From: Sipunculus nudus
Taxonomy: Eukaryota > Annelida > Sipuncula > Golfingiida > Sipunculidae
Reading direction: 5' to 3'
Assembly: GCA_026874595.1 (NCBI GenBank)
Contig: CM049316.1
Coordinates: forward strand, 29,807,339-29,871,338
DNA: 64,000 nucleotides
In this document: one piece after another, positions 51,337 to 62,784 of the stretch
How positions within the stretch are numbered: position 1 is the first letter of the stretch
How the letters are laid out: every line of letters starts with the position of its first letter
Position numbers and translations under genes: made by a program
The notes under the pieces: model-generated
Databases searched by the model: none
The model's input: only the letters and a program-made list of their open reading frames with translations
What the model was told of the DNA's origin: nothing

Positions 51337-51918
51337 TTCTTCAGTAATAAGCAACAAACGTGTCTAATAACATGTAACTATATCGTGCAACCAAGGGTTA
51401 TGCACGCAACGAAAAATACTCAAATATGAACCGATATAGACCATACCATTACAATCATCAACTTGTAATATGTCACTTATTCGGGGCATAGTTGAATTGA
51501 CAACTACATCTTATGGCTTCTGCACAGCTTGCCGGGATGGGATATGATAATATAGATGCTCTGGATGGGAGCCAAGGGATGCTAAATCAGGCGCGAAAGA
51601 AGAACTGCTACAAGAACTTTATTTGTGATTTATTTGGAAAGAACAGGTTGTGTATAATGGACGGTAAGAATTCCTCCAATTTACTCCACAATCATTAATG
51701 AATCGGTAATACTAGGTCATGAAATCAGTTTAATTCGTATATTTTTTTTCGCTAGAAAGGTATTTTCGCACTCAGAATACTGCATATCAGAACCAACATT
51801 GACGTTGAAAAGTAAACAATAGATTTAAAAACGCCTTTTTGATACAGTTGATGAATAAAACTCAAGTAAATAATAAGTATAACAAAAGTCAACTGTTATC
51901 CCAAATTTTACATATAAT

Positions 51919-51973
<55 letters not shown>

Positions 51974-52046
51974 TCTACAATTGTCAATTATTAATAGCGT
52001 GTATTCAATCTGCTCCATCTTAGCTCTGGGTATATTACTACCAACA

Positions 52047-52143
<97 letters not shown>

Positions 52144-52870
52144 GATGAAAGTCGTTAAATTAACCATTTTATCTTTCAGATACCTATGACGCCATTGTAA
52201 CCACGGCATCTTTTGCTCCTGGTCACATTAATGACGAATGTTTTGAAGAGCTGCTCCGTATTGTTAAACCAGGTATAACATTGTATTCTTACAATATGGC
52301 TCTAGTTTTCCGAATTCTGATATATAGTATAAGAAGTTCTTGTTTAAAATGCGCGAGTTTATTTTGCATCATTGTATTCAATGCTTTGACTAAGAATGTC
52401 ATAGCAAAAGCTGTACATTCAACCACTAATATGGTTTATCATTAGAGCTGTCTGAAAAATGTCATTAAACGATAAAAGAAAAGATATTTAAGTTTTACAT
52501 GAAGTCCTATCATGCCTTATCTGCGTGTGAAATAAACGTGCCTTAGTTCATAGTTTGACTGTTGTTTAAACTACATGGTCCGACAAAGATCCTTGGAAAT
52601 CAACATTTAACAAATATTAACACTCAGCAGACGTGATCCTGTTCCTTCTTTGCAGGAGGGTTTTTCGTTCTTGTCATGAATCAACGTCATCTAAAGACAG
52701 AACCAGGTTTCAAAGAGAGGCTGGAGCCTCGCATGCAACTTCTCGAGGAAAAGGGAGCATGGCGCCGGTTGCTAAGAGAAGAAGTCCCTGATTACCGTAA
52801 AGGAAGCGAGGGTGTAGCGTTCGTTTTCCAAATTCAAACAGAAAAATACAGATATTTAGCCACCGTATAA
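50033..52870 (+). CDS. METTL27: METTL27-like methyltransferase, copy 5 (divergent, five coding exons)
   Basis: Exons 50033-50170, 51010-51135, 51528-51663, 52180-52272 and 52656-52870 (TAA) join in frame into about 235 residues, with phases 0, 0, 1, 1. Exon 1 is five codons longer than in copies 1-3 and exon 2 one codon shorter; exons 3-5 have the same lengths. Motifs: QIYDVLAETFDQ, ILDVAAGTGRIGIE, DALDGSQGMLNQA, TYDAIVTTASFAPGH, IVKPG, and an exon 5 ending YLATV. The ATG at 50033 follows a likely acceptor (TTTATAG, AG at 50024-50025). An in-frame ATG at 49979 would add 18 residues if that AG is not used. The exon 1 donor is GTTATC, weaker than the others. A polyadenylation signal AATAAA lies at 52944-52949. 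This is the most divergent copy and looks functional. Confidence 0.87.
50827..50919 (+). pseudogene. Decayed extra exon 2 inside intron 1 of copy 5
   Basis: After a GTGCAG acceptor, this stretch aligns with METTL27-like exon 2: CGCACAAAGGTCAC..., then GTAGTAAAATAC and a TCGGATTTT remnant of the motif-I start. It has in-frame stops (TAG TAA in the place of GCA GTA) and no GCTGGCAC motif-I core. It lies 90 bp before the true exon 2 at 51010. Best explained by an old exon or gene duplication that left a relic. Confidence 0.6.
51270..51333. repeat. (TA)n microsatellite, intron 2 of copy 5
   Basis: About 30 TA units with two TATG interruptions near the left end. Confidence 0.95.
51921..51971. repeat. 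(TA)n microsatellite, intron 3 of copy 5
   Basis: About 25 AT units; a second compound tract follows 80 bp later. Confidence 0.95.
52049..52140. repeat. Compound (TC)n(TA)n microsatellite, intron 3 of copy 5
   Basis: (TC)n at 52049-52078 turns directly into (TA)n at 52079-52140, 40 bp ahead of the exon 4 acceptor. Confidence 0.95.
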
Positions 52871-52943
52871 AGCACCAATCATAAGATATAAGTAGTACCT
52901 ACAGCATATTATTAAGTATGTGAAAGACCATTAAGATCAATGC

Positions 52944-52949
52944 AATAAA
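52944..52949 (+). terminator. Polyadenylation signal of copy 5
   Basis: AATAAA sits 74 bp after the stop codon of copy 5, a normal distance for a metazoan 3' UTR. The other copies have no equally clear canonical hexamer close to the stop. Confidence 0.5.
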
Positions 52950-52966
52950 TTATTTATTTATTTATG

Positions 52967-53003
<37 letters not shown>

Positions 53004-53272
53004 ACTTATTATTTTCTTTGGGTTGTGCTCAGCTGAATGGTCACGTGATGGACGAAGAGCCAACGTACAAAGCCATTATCTTATGATGACCAGATTTATC
53101 CAGGCCAAATGATTTCTCGTTTTCAATTGTTAACTTTCCTACTGAAAGTACCACATTTAGAGTTTTCTTCCATCTGTATTAGGATACCCTAAATGTAACC
53201 TGTATAGATGCAGGGAACGCAAGGTATTCTTATATTCACTTTATTTTTGTTTTCCTGGATATAACATTTTGA

Positions 53273-53276
<4 letters not shown>

Positions 53277-53329
<53 letters not shown>
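53277..53329. repeat. (TA)n microsatellite downstream of copy 5
   Basis: About 25 TA units; a (TG)n tract is at 52981-53003. Confidence 0.95.
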
Positions 53330-53339
53330 TCGTTTCAGA

Positions 53340-55080
53340 TTTCTTTTGTATATTTTTTTTTTAATTAACTTTCATTTTTTATGAAAGTTTAAAACTTCCT
53401 GTATGTAACTTCTTGTGATCTGTTTTATTGTTGATCTGTTTATTGGTGTTCTAACTCTGTTCATCTCTAACTTTGGTTTCATCTCTTATATCGGGTTCAT
53501 CTCTAACATCGGGTTCATTATGTTTATTAATTTGTAATTATCTTAATTTCTTTCTGCTTGATTTACCAATTTAGGTTGAATATGTGTATATTATATGTTT
53601 GTATATATGCATTGCGTCCGATAAGCTTTTGTCGTCCATAATGGGGAATGGGGTAGCTTAATAACATCGGAGCAGTATTCGTATTACAGCTTCTTTCATC
53701 AAATGTTTTTTAGTATAATAATGAAGGCACGCTTGACCAATTTATCATATACTTCTAACGACTTCCAGTCCCTGACTTTACTATAATCATCTCACATTTC
53801 TTCTGAATTTTCTCCAGCCTGAACGCCACGTGCACGTGAATTCATATACGCCACGTGAATTCATATACGAGGCCAAGCTGAAAATAAATTATCTTGGCCA
53901 ATATCGAAGATGGCCGCCAGATTAAAAAGTCCATACTTTGAGTCATATTGTCCATAGAAACATTGCAAGTACTTTAGTTCCATGATTATTTTTTGGCTGA
54001 GAAATTCAATTTTTGAGGTTCAAAAGCTCTGCAGGTACTGACTTCCTCTTTTGAAATCAGGATTTTGGTAATATTCCCATAAGTCATACCTTTAAGCTGC
54101 ATTTTTCGAAGAATTGTAAAAAGAATGAAAGAAGAATGAAACTGGGAATAATAATGTTTATATGTGGGACAATGCAAATTCAGACTGTCATAGCCAGAAT
54201 TCAAGTGAAGCCCAAGATGGCTGCCGAATCAGAAAATACAAATATATCAGGTTATATTGGTGATAGAATTCATTGCAAGAGCACCGTCTCTATGTTTTTT
54301 GAGGGTCGAGAAATTTATTTATAACGGTTTTCAGTCTGCATAATACGTCTGTGAATGAATTATGGTTTTGTTGGTATTGAAATTGTGCTAAAACTGCCCT
54401 TTTTACCATTACATCGAACGGTGAAACATATTTGTTGACTATTGTGCTGAAATATAATATAGATGTTAATTTATTTTTTTTTAACACAATGTCTCTGTCA
54501 ATATAATGAAAACTCATGTTAATATACTCGGCTCTCTCCATTGGCAACCAAGGTTCTATCCCCGGTATTGCTATTAGAGTGGGTTGTAGTGGTCCATTTA
54601 GTTTCGGTGGTTTTCTCAGTGTCCTCTGATTCCATCCATCCCTACCGAACGTTCCCATCAGAGCCATGCAGAGTGGCCTGTAATCGTTAATTTTTGTACC
54701 TTTAACTAGTTGTACAATCTATGTAACCTATATTTTATTTGTTTATACGTTTTACTTCAGACTGAATGCGTACATGTCCGGGTACACGCGCGTAGTAGCT
54801 CAAATCTGTCAGGTGTAAAGATTCAATGACTCTATTTGCCTTGAGGTGATGGTGCAGCCATCAGACTCTTAACTTGCTTGAAGACAAAATCAATACATAT
54901 TTAGTGACTCACACATTATGTTGTATGCTACGCTTTCCTTTTAATTGATATATTTAGGCCTGCTTAACATTTTTTTCAAGGTTATCCGTACGATAAAGAC
55001 GGGTCCTAATCAGATAGAAGTCAAAACCTGTCGTTAAGACATTAGAGTGAACCCTTCGGTTTCCTGCGAGATTTCACCAT
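53340..55080. other. Stretch without a recognisable gene
   Basis: AT-rich, with no exon I can support. A 125-codon minus-strand ORF at 54290-54667 has no recognisable domain and reads like repeat-derived sequence. Confidence 0.35.
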
Positions 55081-55089
55081 TATGCCCTT

Positions 55090-55165
55090 GAGACCTCTAC
55101 GGGGTTCGAACCGGGGACCTTCAACCCGACGCCTTAAACCTTAGCCAATAGGCGACGTCATACCA
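55090..55165 (-). mobile_element. tRNA-derived SINE head
   Basis: Minus-strand reading gives GTCGCCTATTGGCTAAGG, TTAAGGCGTCGG and CCCGGTTCGAACCCCG, a good box A/box B pair in tRNA-like spacing. Acceptor-stem pairing is poor, so it is a SINE or pseudo-tRNA rather than a gene. Body boundaries not determined. Confidence 0.5.
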
Positions 55166-55912
55166 CTGTTTATGCTATCTTTGTACTGTGGTGATGGTAC
55201 ATGACATAAACAGACACTTGTCGATACCTGAGCAGTTTGCAGCTTACCTGCTACTTTAATTATTAGGTGGATGATCCTTACCAATAAGCTGACATTGACT
55301 TTCCCGTTGTAGACTTAAAATAGTTCATTTGCTTACATAATAAACACATTTTATAAATATGCTACATACACGCACTATTTAAAAAAAAGAAATATATACT
55401 ACATTTATTTGAAATAATTTAATACCATGTGCACATAATGCAAATTTGTAGCTGCACTGAGCATTGGACGTAAGATAAAAAGTACTGATTGTCAGTAAGT
55501 TGGAATTGTTTGTGTTTATTTAACCAGAAGTAAAACGGTCTTGTTCTGCTAAATCTAAAAGAAAATATTCAGGCATATGTTATAAAAAAGTTACTGGCAA
55601 TTTCAAAAGTTTGTGTTATAAACTGTTCTATTAAGTAAAAATAATATTCAGGAATAATATTCAGAAATAGTCTACTTTCGTTAATGTATGTTCACTTGAT
55701 GAGGGAGTTTCACAAGCATTCTACATTGACAAAAAGAGGAAACTTAACTGTACATCAGTTGCCAGAGCAAAGAAGCTGAAAGCACAAAAACGTTACAAAC
55801 ACCAATCAAGTCAATCAAAACTGAAACTATATTTTGTACTGAATTTTGATGTTATCAAGATGGCGAAGATAGAATGTATGTCTGGAACCTTAGGGTGCAT
55901 TATGTTTTCAAC

Positions 55913-56078
55913 CTTGTGGTGTGAATTCGACTTTCTCTGGCGGTTTGGTCTTCTTTTTGCCATTATCATAGCATACATCAATAACAGATCAGATGGCTTG
56001 AACACTGGCAGCACCGACTCCTGAGGTTTGATACATGTGGTAAATATTTCTAATAATACGTGCATGTTCTTCATGAAT
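55913..56078 (-). pseudogene. Exon-like segment of an unrecognised minus-strand gene, with stop
   Basis: Between a TTTGTAG acceptor and a CAAG|GTTGAA donor, one frame reads IHEEHARIIRNIYHMYQTSG...SVQAI, then TGA, then SVIDVCYDNGKKK...VEFTPQ. The composition is protein-like on both sides of the single stop, so this is either a pseudogene or a sequencing or polymorphic stop. I do not recognise the family. Confidence 0.4.
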
Positions 56079-56361
56079 CTACAAATGTGTAAACAGTAAA
56101 AAAATAATAATGTATTTTGTTGACACCAGCACAACATGCAAAGTGAATGCCAACTCGTTGGTAAGGTACCAGTTCCATATCACAAAATAGCATCACAGCA
56201 AAAGATATTGATATTTTACTGACACGTGTTTATTCTTTTATATATGTAAAGAGTCTGAAGTCTGCATTATCGCCACACCACAAAATTAACAATCTGCAAA
56301 AGGTATCTATATGTGTGTGATTATATCATGAATTCGTCACATTAGTACAAAGGTAGCATAC

Positions 56362-56485
56362 TGCAATCTGTTGAGCGCCTCTTAATGTGCGTTGATTCTG
56401 TCTCCATGCCAGCATACAGCCTAAAAGCCATCACCTCATATAGCAAATGAAGCATAGAATCTATAGAGCCAACAGGTGTGAGATA
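56362..56485 (-). CDS. Exon-like segment of the same unrecognised minus-strand gene
   Basis: Acceptor GATATAG (AG at 56487-56486) and donor GTATGC. The open frame of 41 codons plus one base begins YLTPVGSIDSMLHLLYEVMA and continues FRLYAGMETESTHIKRR. Phase 0 start fits the preceding exon at 56705-56782. The phase 1 end does not fit the next segment cleanly, so a junction or an exon is misplaced, or the gene is broken. Confidence 0.4.
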
Positions 56486-56704
56486 CTATATCTGCGTATT
56501 CTGTCATGCACGCATGTAGTCTAGATACAATATGAATAAAATTCTCCGTTGAAAGAGACAATGTGTTAAGTTTCAGCCCAATTACTTGGTATTTCCCAAG
56601 TGCATTAACAAAAGTTTACATGAATGTTAAGTTGATCGTAAAATATAATGTCATGTTTGTTGATTTTAAAAAAATCCTAACTATTCTTCACGGATATATC
56701 AAAC

Positions 56705-56782
56705 TCCTAATTTGATACAAGACAGGATAGCTAAGTTTCTTTCATCCATCACCTCTATTAAGCAGTCAATACATTCGTTAGC
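56705..56782 (-). CDS. Exon-like segment of the same unrecognised minus-strand gene
   Basis: Exactly 26 codons between AATTTGCAG and a GTTTGA donor: ANECIDCLIEVMDERN then LAILSCIKLG. Helical and protein-like, but unrecognised. The donor is weak; without it the frame ends in TGA one codon later, which would make this a C-terminus. Confidence 0.4.
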
Positions 56783-57167
56783 CTGCAAATTAAATTGAAA
56801 TCAAATAAAAGAAATCAAATATTATTTAAAGTCATGCAACTATTTCATCACATTGAAACAGACATGGGGCTCAAATAATTAAAATTAAGAAGTCTGAGAA
56901 ATATCAGCACTGATGGATTTATGCATTTGATATTTTCATACATGAAAGTTAAGTTGGTCTTAAAATCTTATTACATGTATGTTGGCTTCAAATTTCATTT
57001 TTTTTTAAATTTAATTTATTATTTTTTTTTTGCGGAGGAAACCGCCTCCATTTTTTTAATGCTGACTTAACTTATTCTTAACCTAAATATATACATCTGC
57101 AGAGTTTCCATTTCGGTTTGGGACTACTTGACAGGGCGCTAGCACTCGCTTCCTATCATTTTTTATT

Positions 57168-57216
57168 TTGTATCCTGGTGTCACCCAGGCCCCGTGTCTA
57201 CCGCACCTGCGGGTCC
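57168..57216 (-). mobile_element. SINE 3' fragment, same family as 8750-9030
   Basis: Matches the TATCCTGGTGTCACCCAGGC to CCGCACCTGCGGGTCC end of the element at 8750-9030 almost base for base; the head is missing, as in a 5'-truncated copy on the minus strand. Confidence 0.65.
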
Positions 57217-57219
57217 ATT

Positions 57220-60200
57220 AATATCCCAATGATTAGTGGTAACGAACATATCAAGTTCCTACATTTATTTGACAGACAAGTTTCTTGCTACCATCAACTG
57301 TTCAAAGCGATTACATTTGTTAGCGGAGATACAAATAAAAGTGAAATTTTAAGGAAGAAATTCGGAATATTTCAGTAAAAAAACTGTTCTTTAATTCAGG
57401 CATCAAACTGCATGACAAAACAGACAAAACAAGCGCAGCAAATCACACTCTCATATGATTATAATCATACAAAGTAAATTGGCTTCTATGTGATAAAAAC
57501 ACAATTCCAATATCAACAAACAATAATTCATTCACACAAACACTATAGAGAATTGAAACCCTTATAAATTAATTTCTAGACCCCCAAAAAACATATCGCT
57601 GGTACACTTGCAATGCATCCTAGGACAAATATAACTGGATGTAATGATATTTTATAATCCGGCGGCCATCTTTGTCGACATCTTTCTTTTTGACCAGGAT
57701 ATGGTGAATTCCGCTTATCCCATGCATACCTGAAAATATTGTGTATGATCTGAACAACTATAATGCCAAGTTTCATGCTTCTTTATGTTTGTACAATTCT
57801 TCTCTTAACAGATGGACTACCAAAGTTTTATGATGAAGGCTGCACCAGCTGTTTCGATATTAGGTAACATATGGTAGACAGTGGGCGCTGCTCATTGCAT
57901 AAGTTCACAATGTAAACGATCAGGTAGCTGGCTTCACCACCTCCACGCAGGGGCAACATCTATCGGGACAAATGAAAGGCCCCTACTCCAATTCATGGAC
58001 ATTGTCTGGCAATCTCCCACAATATCTATTGTGTCATATGAATAGGCCCTGCTGATTGCAATGGATATAACGGTACTTGATTAATGCTAGCGTATATAAG
58101 AACCCACTTGAATTGATATTGCTGTAAATAACACGTGACACACAAACCTGACCCTCGAGCTCTTGACCCTCTCTTGTTATGACGACATACTGTACTGGAT
58201 AACCCCCTCCCTCCATTCAGTCACGTGATCGTGTTGAAGAATATTGAAATGGCCATAACAAATATCACTGGATGATCATATTGCATATTCACACATCTTC
58301 AACAATGCTAGAAACAGATGTATCACGTAATATCACTGAGCTATCAAGCACGTGCATAATGATCTGTTTACATTTACAATGACGCATCACGGGTATTACA
58401 CCGCAAAATATATCCACAGGTTTAACCGACAAATATTTTACATTAGTTATATTTGGACTGGATGTTGTCGATACATGCATTCTATTGGCCCCATTTACTC
58501 CAATAAGTAAATATAATATTATTTAGCGATATACCTCGATTTGGGGGTAAAGGCGTTCTGAGCTTATGGATGTGTGCATGAGATTTGTCCTTGACAATTA
58601 TACAGATAAATCATCTGCGTGAACCCCACTACCTGATGCAAAAGCCAATCACGTACGGTTGCTATAAAATACATCCATGTTGACTTTATTTCTTCGGCAG
58701 CAGTAGCAAATCAAAATCTGTGAAACCTGGTATTCAATGCTATCATTCAGCGCAAGTCATTATTACTAGCAACGTCACACCAGGTTATGTGCGTAGAAGA
58801 ACCAAATATCCTGTCTATACATGTGTTTAACATCGTCTGTTTATATTTAACAAAGAAAAAAGGTAGGAGGGTACGGGTTCAATACATATGTAATCACGCC
58901 TAATATCATAAGCCAGGGCTGAACGAGTAAATATACTTCGAGATATCCCGTTAATATCTACACGAGAGGACGCATTTGACTCTTCCTAGAACCAAACAAT
59001 TATTTCATACACAAACATGTTTGTAGTGACGTAAGTAACAAACATAGGCTGGGAATTTCCGGACTGTGTTTATATATAGTACATGCGTATACCTTGAACT
59101 ACCTGTGTTTTACTGGCAATGTCATACTTGGCTGAAGGCCAGGATGATCTCCGCACCGTTACATTAAGGTCACGTTTTATAGCTAGAGGAGCTTTATAAC
59201 TCTACATATGACATTCTGTGACCCTGTGTGAAGCAGGAAGGATGAACTTTCGTGTTGTTCCCAAGTTTCTCAGATGGTTCTTTAAATATCTTCCTCTTCC
59301 ACTGAAATATTAAGGGGACATAAATATTTGCAATGATATGTGAATTATATCACGTTATAGGTTCATTTTTGCTGAATACAAACGTTTCCTGGTGAGACCC
59401 GGCATGTGGAATTGGTTTCTTTAATACCTGCGTATTTGTACGTTTTAAAGTAAACATAGTCCAGGTGTGTCTGTTTACTATAACAAGACTGCGTAACCAG
59501 AAGTCCAACCTTGCGCATGCGCAACAACTCTCAAACAAGAAGAAACCTAAAAAAGAAACACCGAAGAAACACTGGTTGGAAGAAAAATCTTGGTTAAAAA
59601 AAATCTTGATTTGTTAAGTTGAGCTGTATTGGCACAAGGTGGCGTGCGTGCTTATGTTTTGCCCCACTGGTCGAGCCCGGTGGGAGTTAATAAATACTTG
59701 TGTACAGAAGTACGCAAACGGTTTCAGGATGAAATATTGGCAGACACCATCATATTTTAGGGAGAAAACACTATACTTCCTGAATATTTAACATAGTATG
59801 TGGGTAGGTCCCATTATTCATATTCACGTTTTAACTTTATGTACGAGAGAGCGAGAGAAGCCTCTTTTTGCGAAATACCACACTGCCATGTTTCCATTAT
59901 GTTCGGCTACATTAACATAATCTTTGATGCCATTTGCCCATGTACCGTAATGCTGCATTATTTACTTATACTGCATGTAATGCAGAATATCTATGCAGTG
60001 TATGGCAACACCATATGAACCGTCTTGTAACGTTACCAAGTACCGTAACGCCCCGTTATTACGAATTGTAATATCACGTCCCCATGCATGAACCGTAATG
60101 CCATATTACCACGAATTGTGGCCCTACATTACTACGAATACCAATTCACATGCATCACCATACACTCTAAACCCAAATGTTCATATAGGCCTACATATAC

Positions 60201-60410
60201 TGCAAGTCCACATCACAGCGAAATGTAGTATACAACATTATCAGGTACCGTAATGCCATATTACCATGTGGGGCAATGCTGGTTTCATGATTTTTGGAAC
60301 CGTCATTTACAATTTCTCAGACACAGAGATCCCTTTTGTAATCTGTGATTAAATGCCAATGTTATTCACATTAACATGTTAGTGATTCACAATATTTTTT
60401 TTTTAAATAA
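57220..60410. other. Stretch without a recognisable gene
   Basis: No convincing exon. It contains an AATAAATACTTG after a GGTCGAGCCCGG word near 59670-59700 that could be a retroelement end, and a loose repeat of ACCGTAATGCCATATTACCA-type words between 60010 and 60270. If the minus-strand exons at 56.7 and 61.3 kb belong together, this is their intron. Confidence 0.3.
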
Positions 60411-60415
60411 ACAAG

Positions 60416-60808
60416 CAGGGGCGTTAATATTAGGGGATGGGGGTATATATACCCCCACCTTTTGGCATGGGGGAATAGGTCAAGGTAATAATCCCCCCCC
60501 CCGCCCCCCACTATTCAGAGAATAATATTTATATATTGCAAATGAAATACATTAATAAATAGAAATTATAGACTTTGGTTCCATTTATGAGTTTATGAAT
60601 ATCATATCTAAACCTGGTTTTGAATTAACAAATACTGTAAACATAATACCTTATTTTCTAAAATATAATACTTTATTGTAGTATATATTAAAGGTGATTG
60701 GTTATATTTATATGAAATGTGTCATACAGACGCTAAATATATATATGTGTGTGTGTGTGTGTGTGTCAAAGTCATTCCCCCAACCTCGAAGATAAATTGT
60801 CGCCACTG
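60416..60808. mobile_element. hAT-like MITE, second copy
   Basis: Same termini (CAGGGGCGTTAATAT and inverted CAGTGGCGACAATTTATC) and the same ACTATTCAGAGAATAATATT interior as 24903-25332. Flanks TAAACAAG and TAAAAAAA are only an imperfect target duplication, so this copy is probably older. Confidence 0.75.
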
Positions 60809-61142
60809 TAAAAAAAGTAAGATAAAGTCCGTGTAATGTGTACATAATCAATGCAAATACCCCCCCCCCCCCCCTCCCCACCAACCCCCTCTTTGGCGTC
60901 AAATAATGATCAGATCTATACACAGTATGTTCATTTATAGTTTTGTATAAAGAAATATTTTTTGTTTTATATAATTCTACATGAATTCAGGAATTTTCAA
61001 TTGACATAGGGTAACAGATTAGAATACAATAGATGTAAAACATTTTTTCATGAACGCCATTGGTATTTGCTGTAAATGTAAGGGGGCAATCTAAATGAGT
61101 ACCGACTCAAGCCCCCTACCTCCCCCAATAAAGGACACCTAG

Positions 61143-61334
61143 TCAGTATCTCCGAGGACTCCGTCCTCTTAAGACAATCAGGACAAATTCCCTCTCCCAG
61201 AAATTGATTTTCTTCACTTCCATCAAATATTCTGAAGCATTTTGATCAAACTGTTTAAGCAAAGGTTCTATTACCATATTAAATCCTTTTAACACAAGAC
61301 TCATTAAACGAAACACGCAAAACATGTGTTGACC
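61143..61334 (-). CDS. Exon-like segment of an unrecognised minus-strand gene
   Basis: After a strong acceptor (TTTTCTTTCAG, AG at 61336-61335) the frame reads GQHMFCVFRLMSLVLKGFN, then MVIEPLLKQFDQNASEYLME and VKKINFWERE. A long helix is likely. It may be an upstream exon of the gene at 55.9-56.8 kb, 4.4 kb away. The 3' border is uncertain: a GT occurs after EREF (61184) and the frame stays open to 61143. Confidence 0.35.
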   Translation of the reverse strand, partial: GQHMFCVFRLMSLVLKGFNMVIEPLLKQFDQNASEYLMEVKKINFWEREFVLIVLRGRSPRRY

Positions 61335-62784
61335 CTGAAAGAAAAGCAACCAAATTTCACCATCAACTGGTCTATAGTCCAGCACTCAAACACATCCATG
61401 ACCTATTCAGTTTAGTGCCATATGTGTTTGGTCAAGAAACTGGCAATCCTAAGCTCAAAACAAAAGAACTTGCTAAAATAAACGTTCCGAAATAGTATCC
61501 ACCTGTCGCCAAGGTTCAAGGGCACCCAACCGTGTAAAAGGAAATGGTAAAAAAACAAGGGACCTATGGGTCACGGCGCTCAGCTGATATATATGATAAA
61601 AAAATATGATTAGAAATGAGGCACATGCTGGTTTTATATGGTAATAAAAATAAGCTGTATTATGAGTTGTTGTTGTTTAGCTTATGTATGATTTTGATAG
61701 TACCTTTGGAGACAGGAAAGAGGATTAATTTCATTTATTTCATTAACAAATGGAGTGGGATTGTCACAGATTTTGACTTGGCCATATAACTAATATAAGC
61801 AGAACATATAATATAAGAGTTTAACTATTTATTAGAAAAATTACAAATATTGTCCTAAATATAATTTTTATTAAAAATAATAAGAGAATAGTATGATTTT
61901 TTCAAATAAAATATGACTGAAATGATTATTAAAATAATATTAAATAATATATTCATGAATGCATTCATTAATACATTTTGAAAATATTTGCACTGGTATT
62001 CATATACTTTCATTTTAACCTGAATTTCCATTCTTATGAAAGAAATTTTATAATGGAGTACATATTCATATTCGTGTTTAAATACAATTGCAAAGTATTC
62101 GCACCATGTCTGGTATTTATTCAGTTTTCACCAAACAATGATGTTGAGAATCTAGAATATACAAAATTCACACATTTAAATAATGATCATAAGTACCTGG
62201 TTTTATGGCTTTTATTTATATTAAAAAAAAATGTAATATATTTATTTTGGATTAATTTCACATCAATGTACACACTAGACACAGTAGGAATCTAGATTAA
62301 TATTATCAACTGCATCTTTGTCTATCATTAATTTCCTTCATATGATCCCTAATGATTAGTAATGAATAATATGATTTACTTTTTTATCATTAAAATTGAA
62401 CTGAAAAATACCATAGGTGACTGCATGGTGTTATTTGGAATACATGACATTCTATCCATCGATACAAGATTCTTATATCATTGGTAACTGCAAGTTAATT
62501 TCCTGTTATTATCAACTAACAAATTCCTTTTCTATTTTTCTTTAATTTGTTATTAAAAACCAATAAAAATTTATTAATTTATAGTTTATTATTATGTTGT
62601 TGGTTAAAACTACTAGATGAGTAGGGTTGGACACCTAGATCAACTGTGGCTGGCCATTATATAATAAGCTGCCTGGACGCCCCAGTTTATGTCTCGCCTC
62701 AAGCATGCATAATTTGCTGAAAGTTCAACCAGGTCAACATACAGGTGACTCAAGAGGTGCTACAGAGAGCCAAGGTCTGACATG

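Noticed and set aside
54290-54667. 125-codon minus-strand ORF
   Set aside because: No domain or splice context; composition like surrounding noncoding sequence.
55090-55165. Functional tRNA gene
   Set aside because: Box A and B are good but acceptor-stem pairing is poor; a SINE head is more likely.
59640-59700. Another SINE or LTR end (GGTCGAGCCCGG...AATAAATACTTG)
   Set aside because: Box B-like word without a matching box A and no second terminus; too weak to call.
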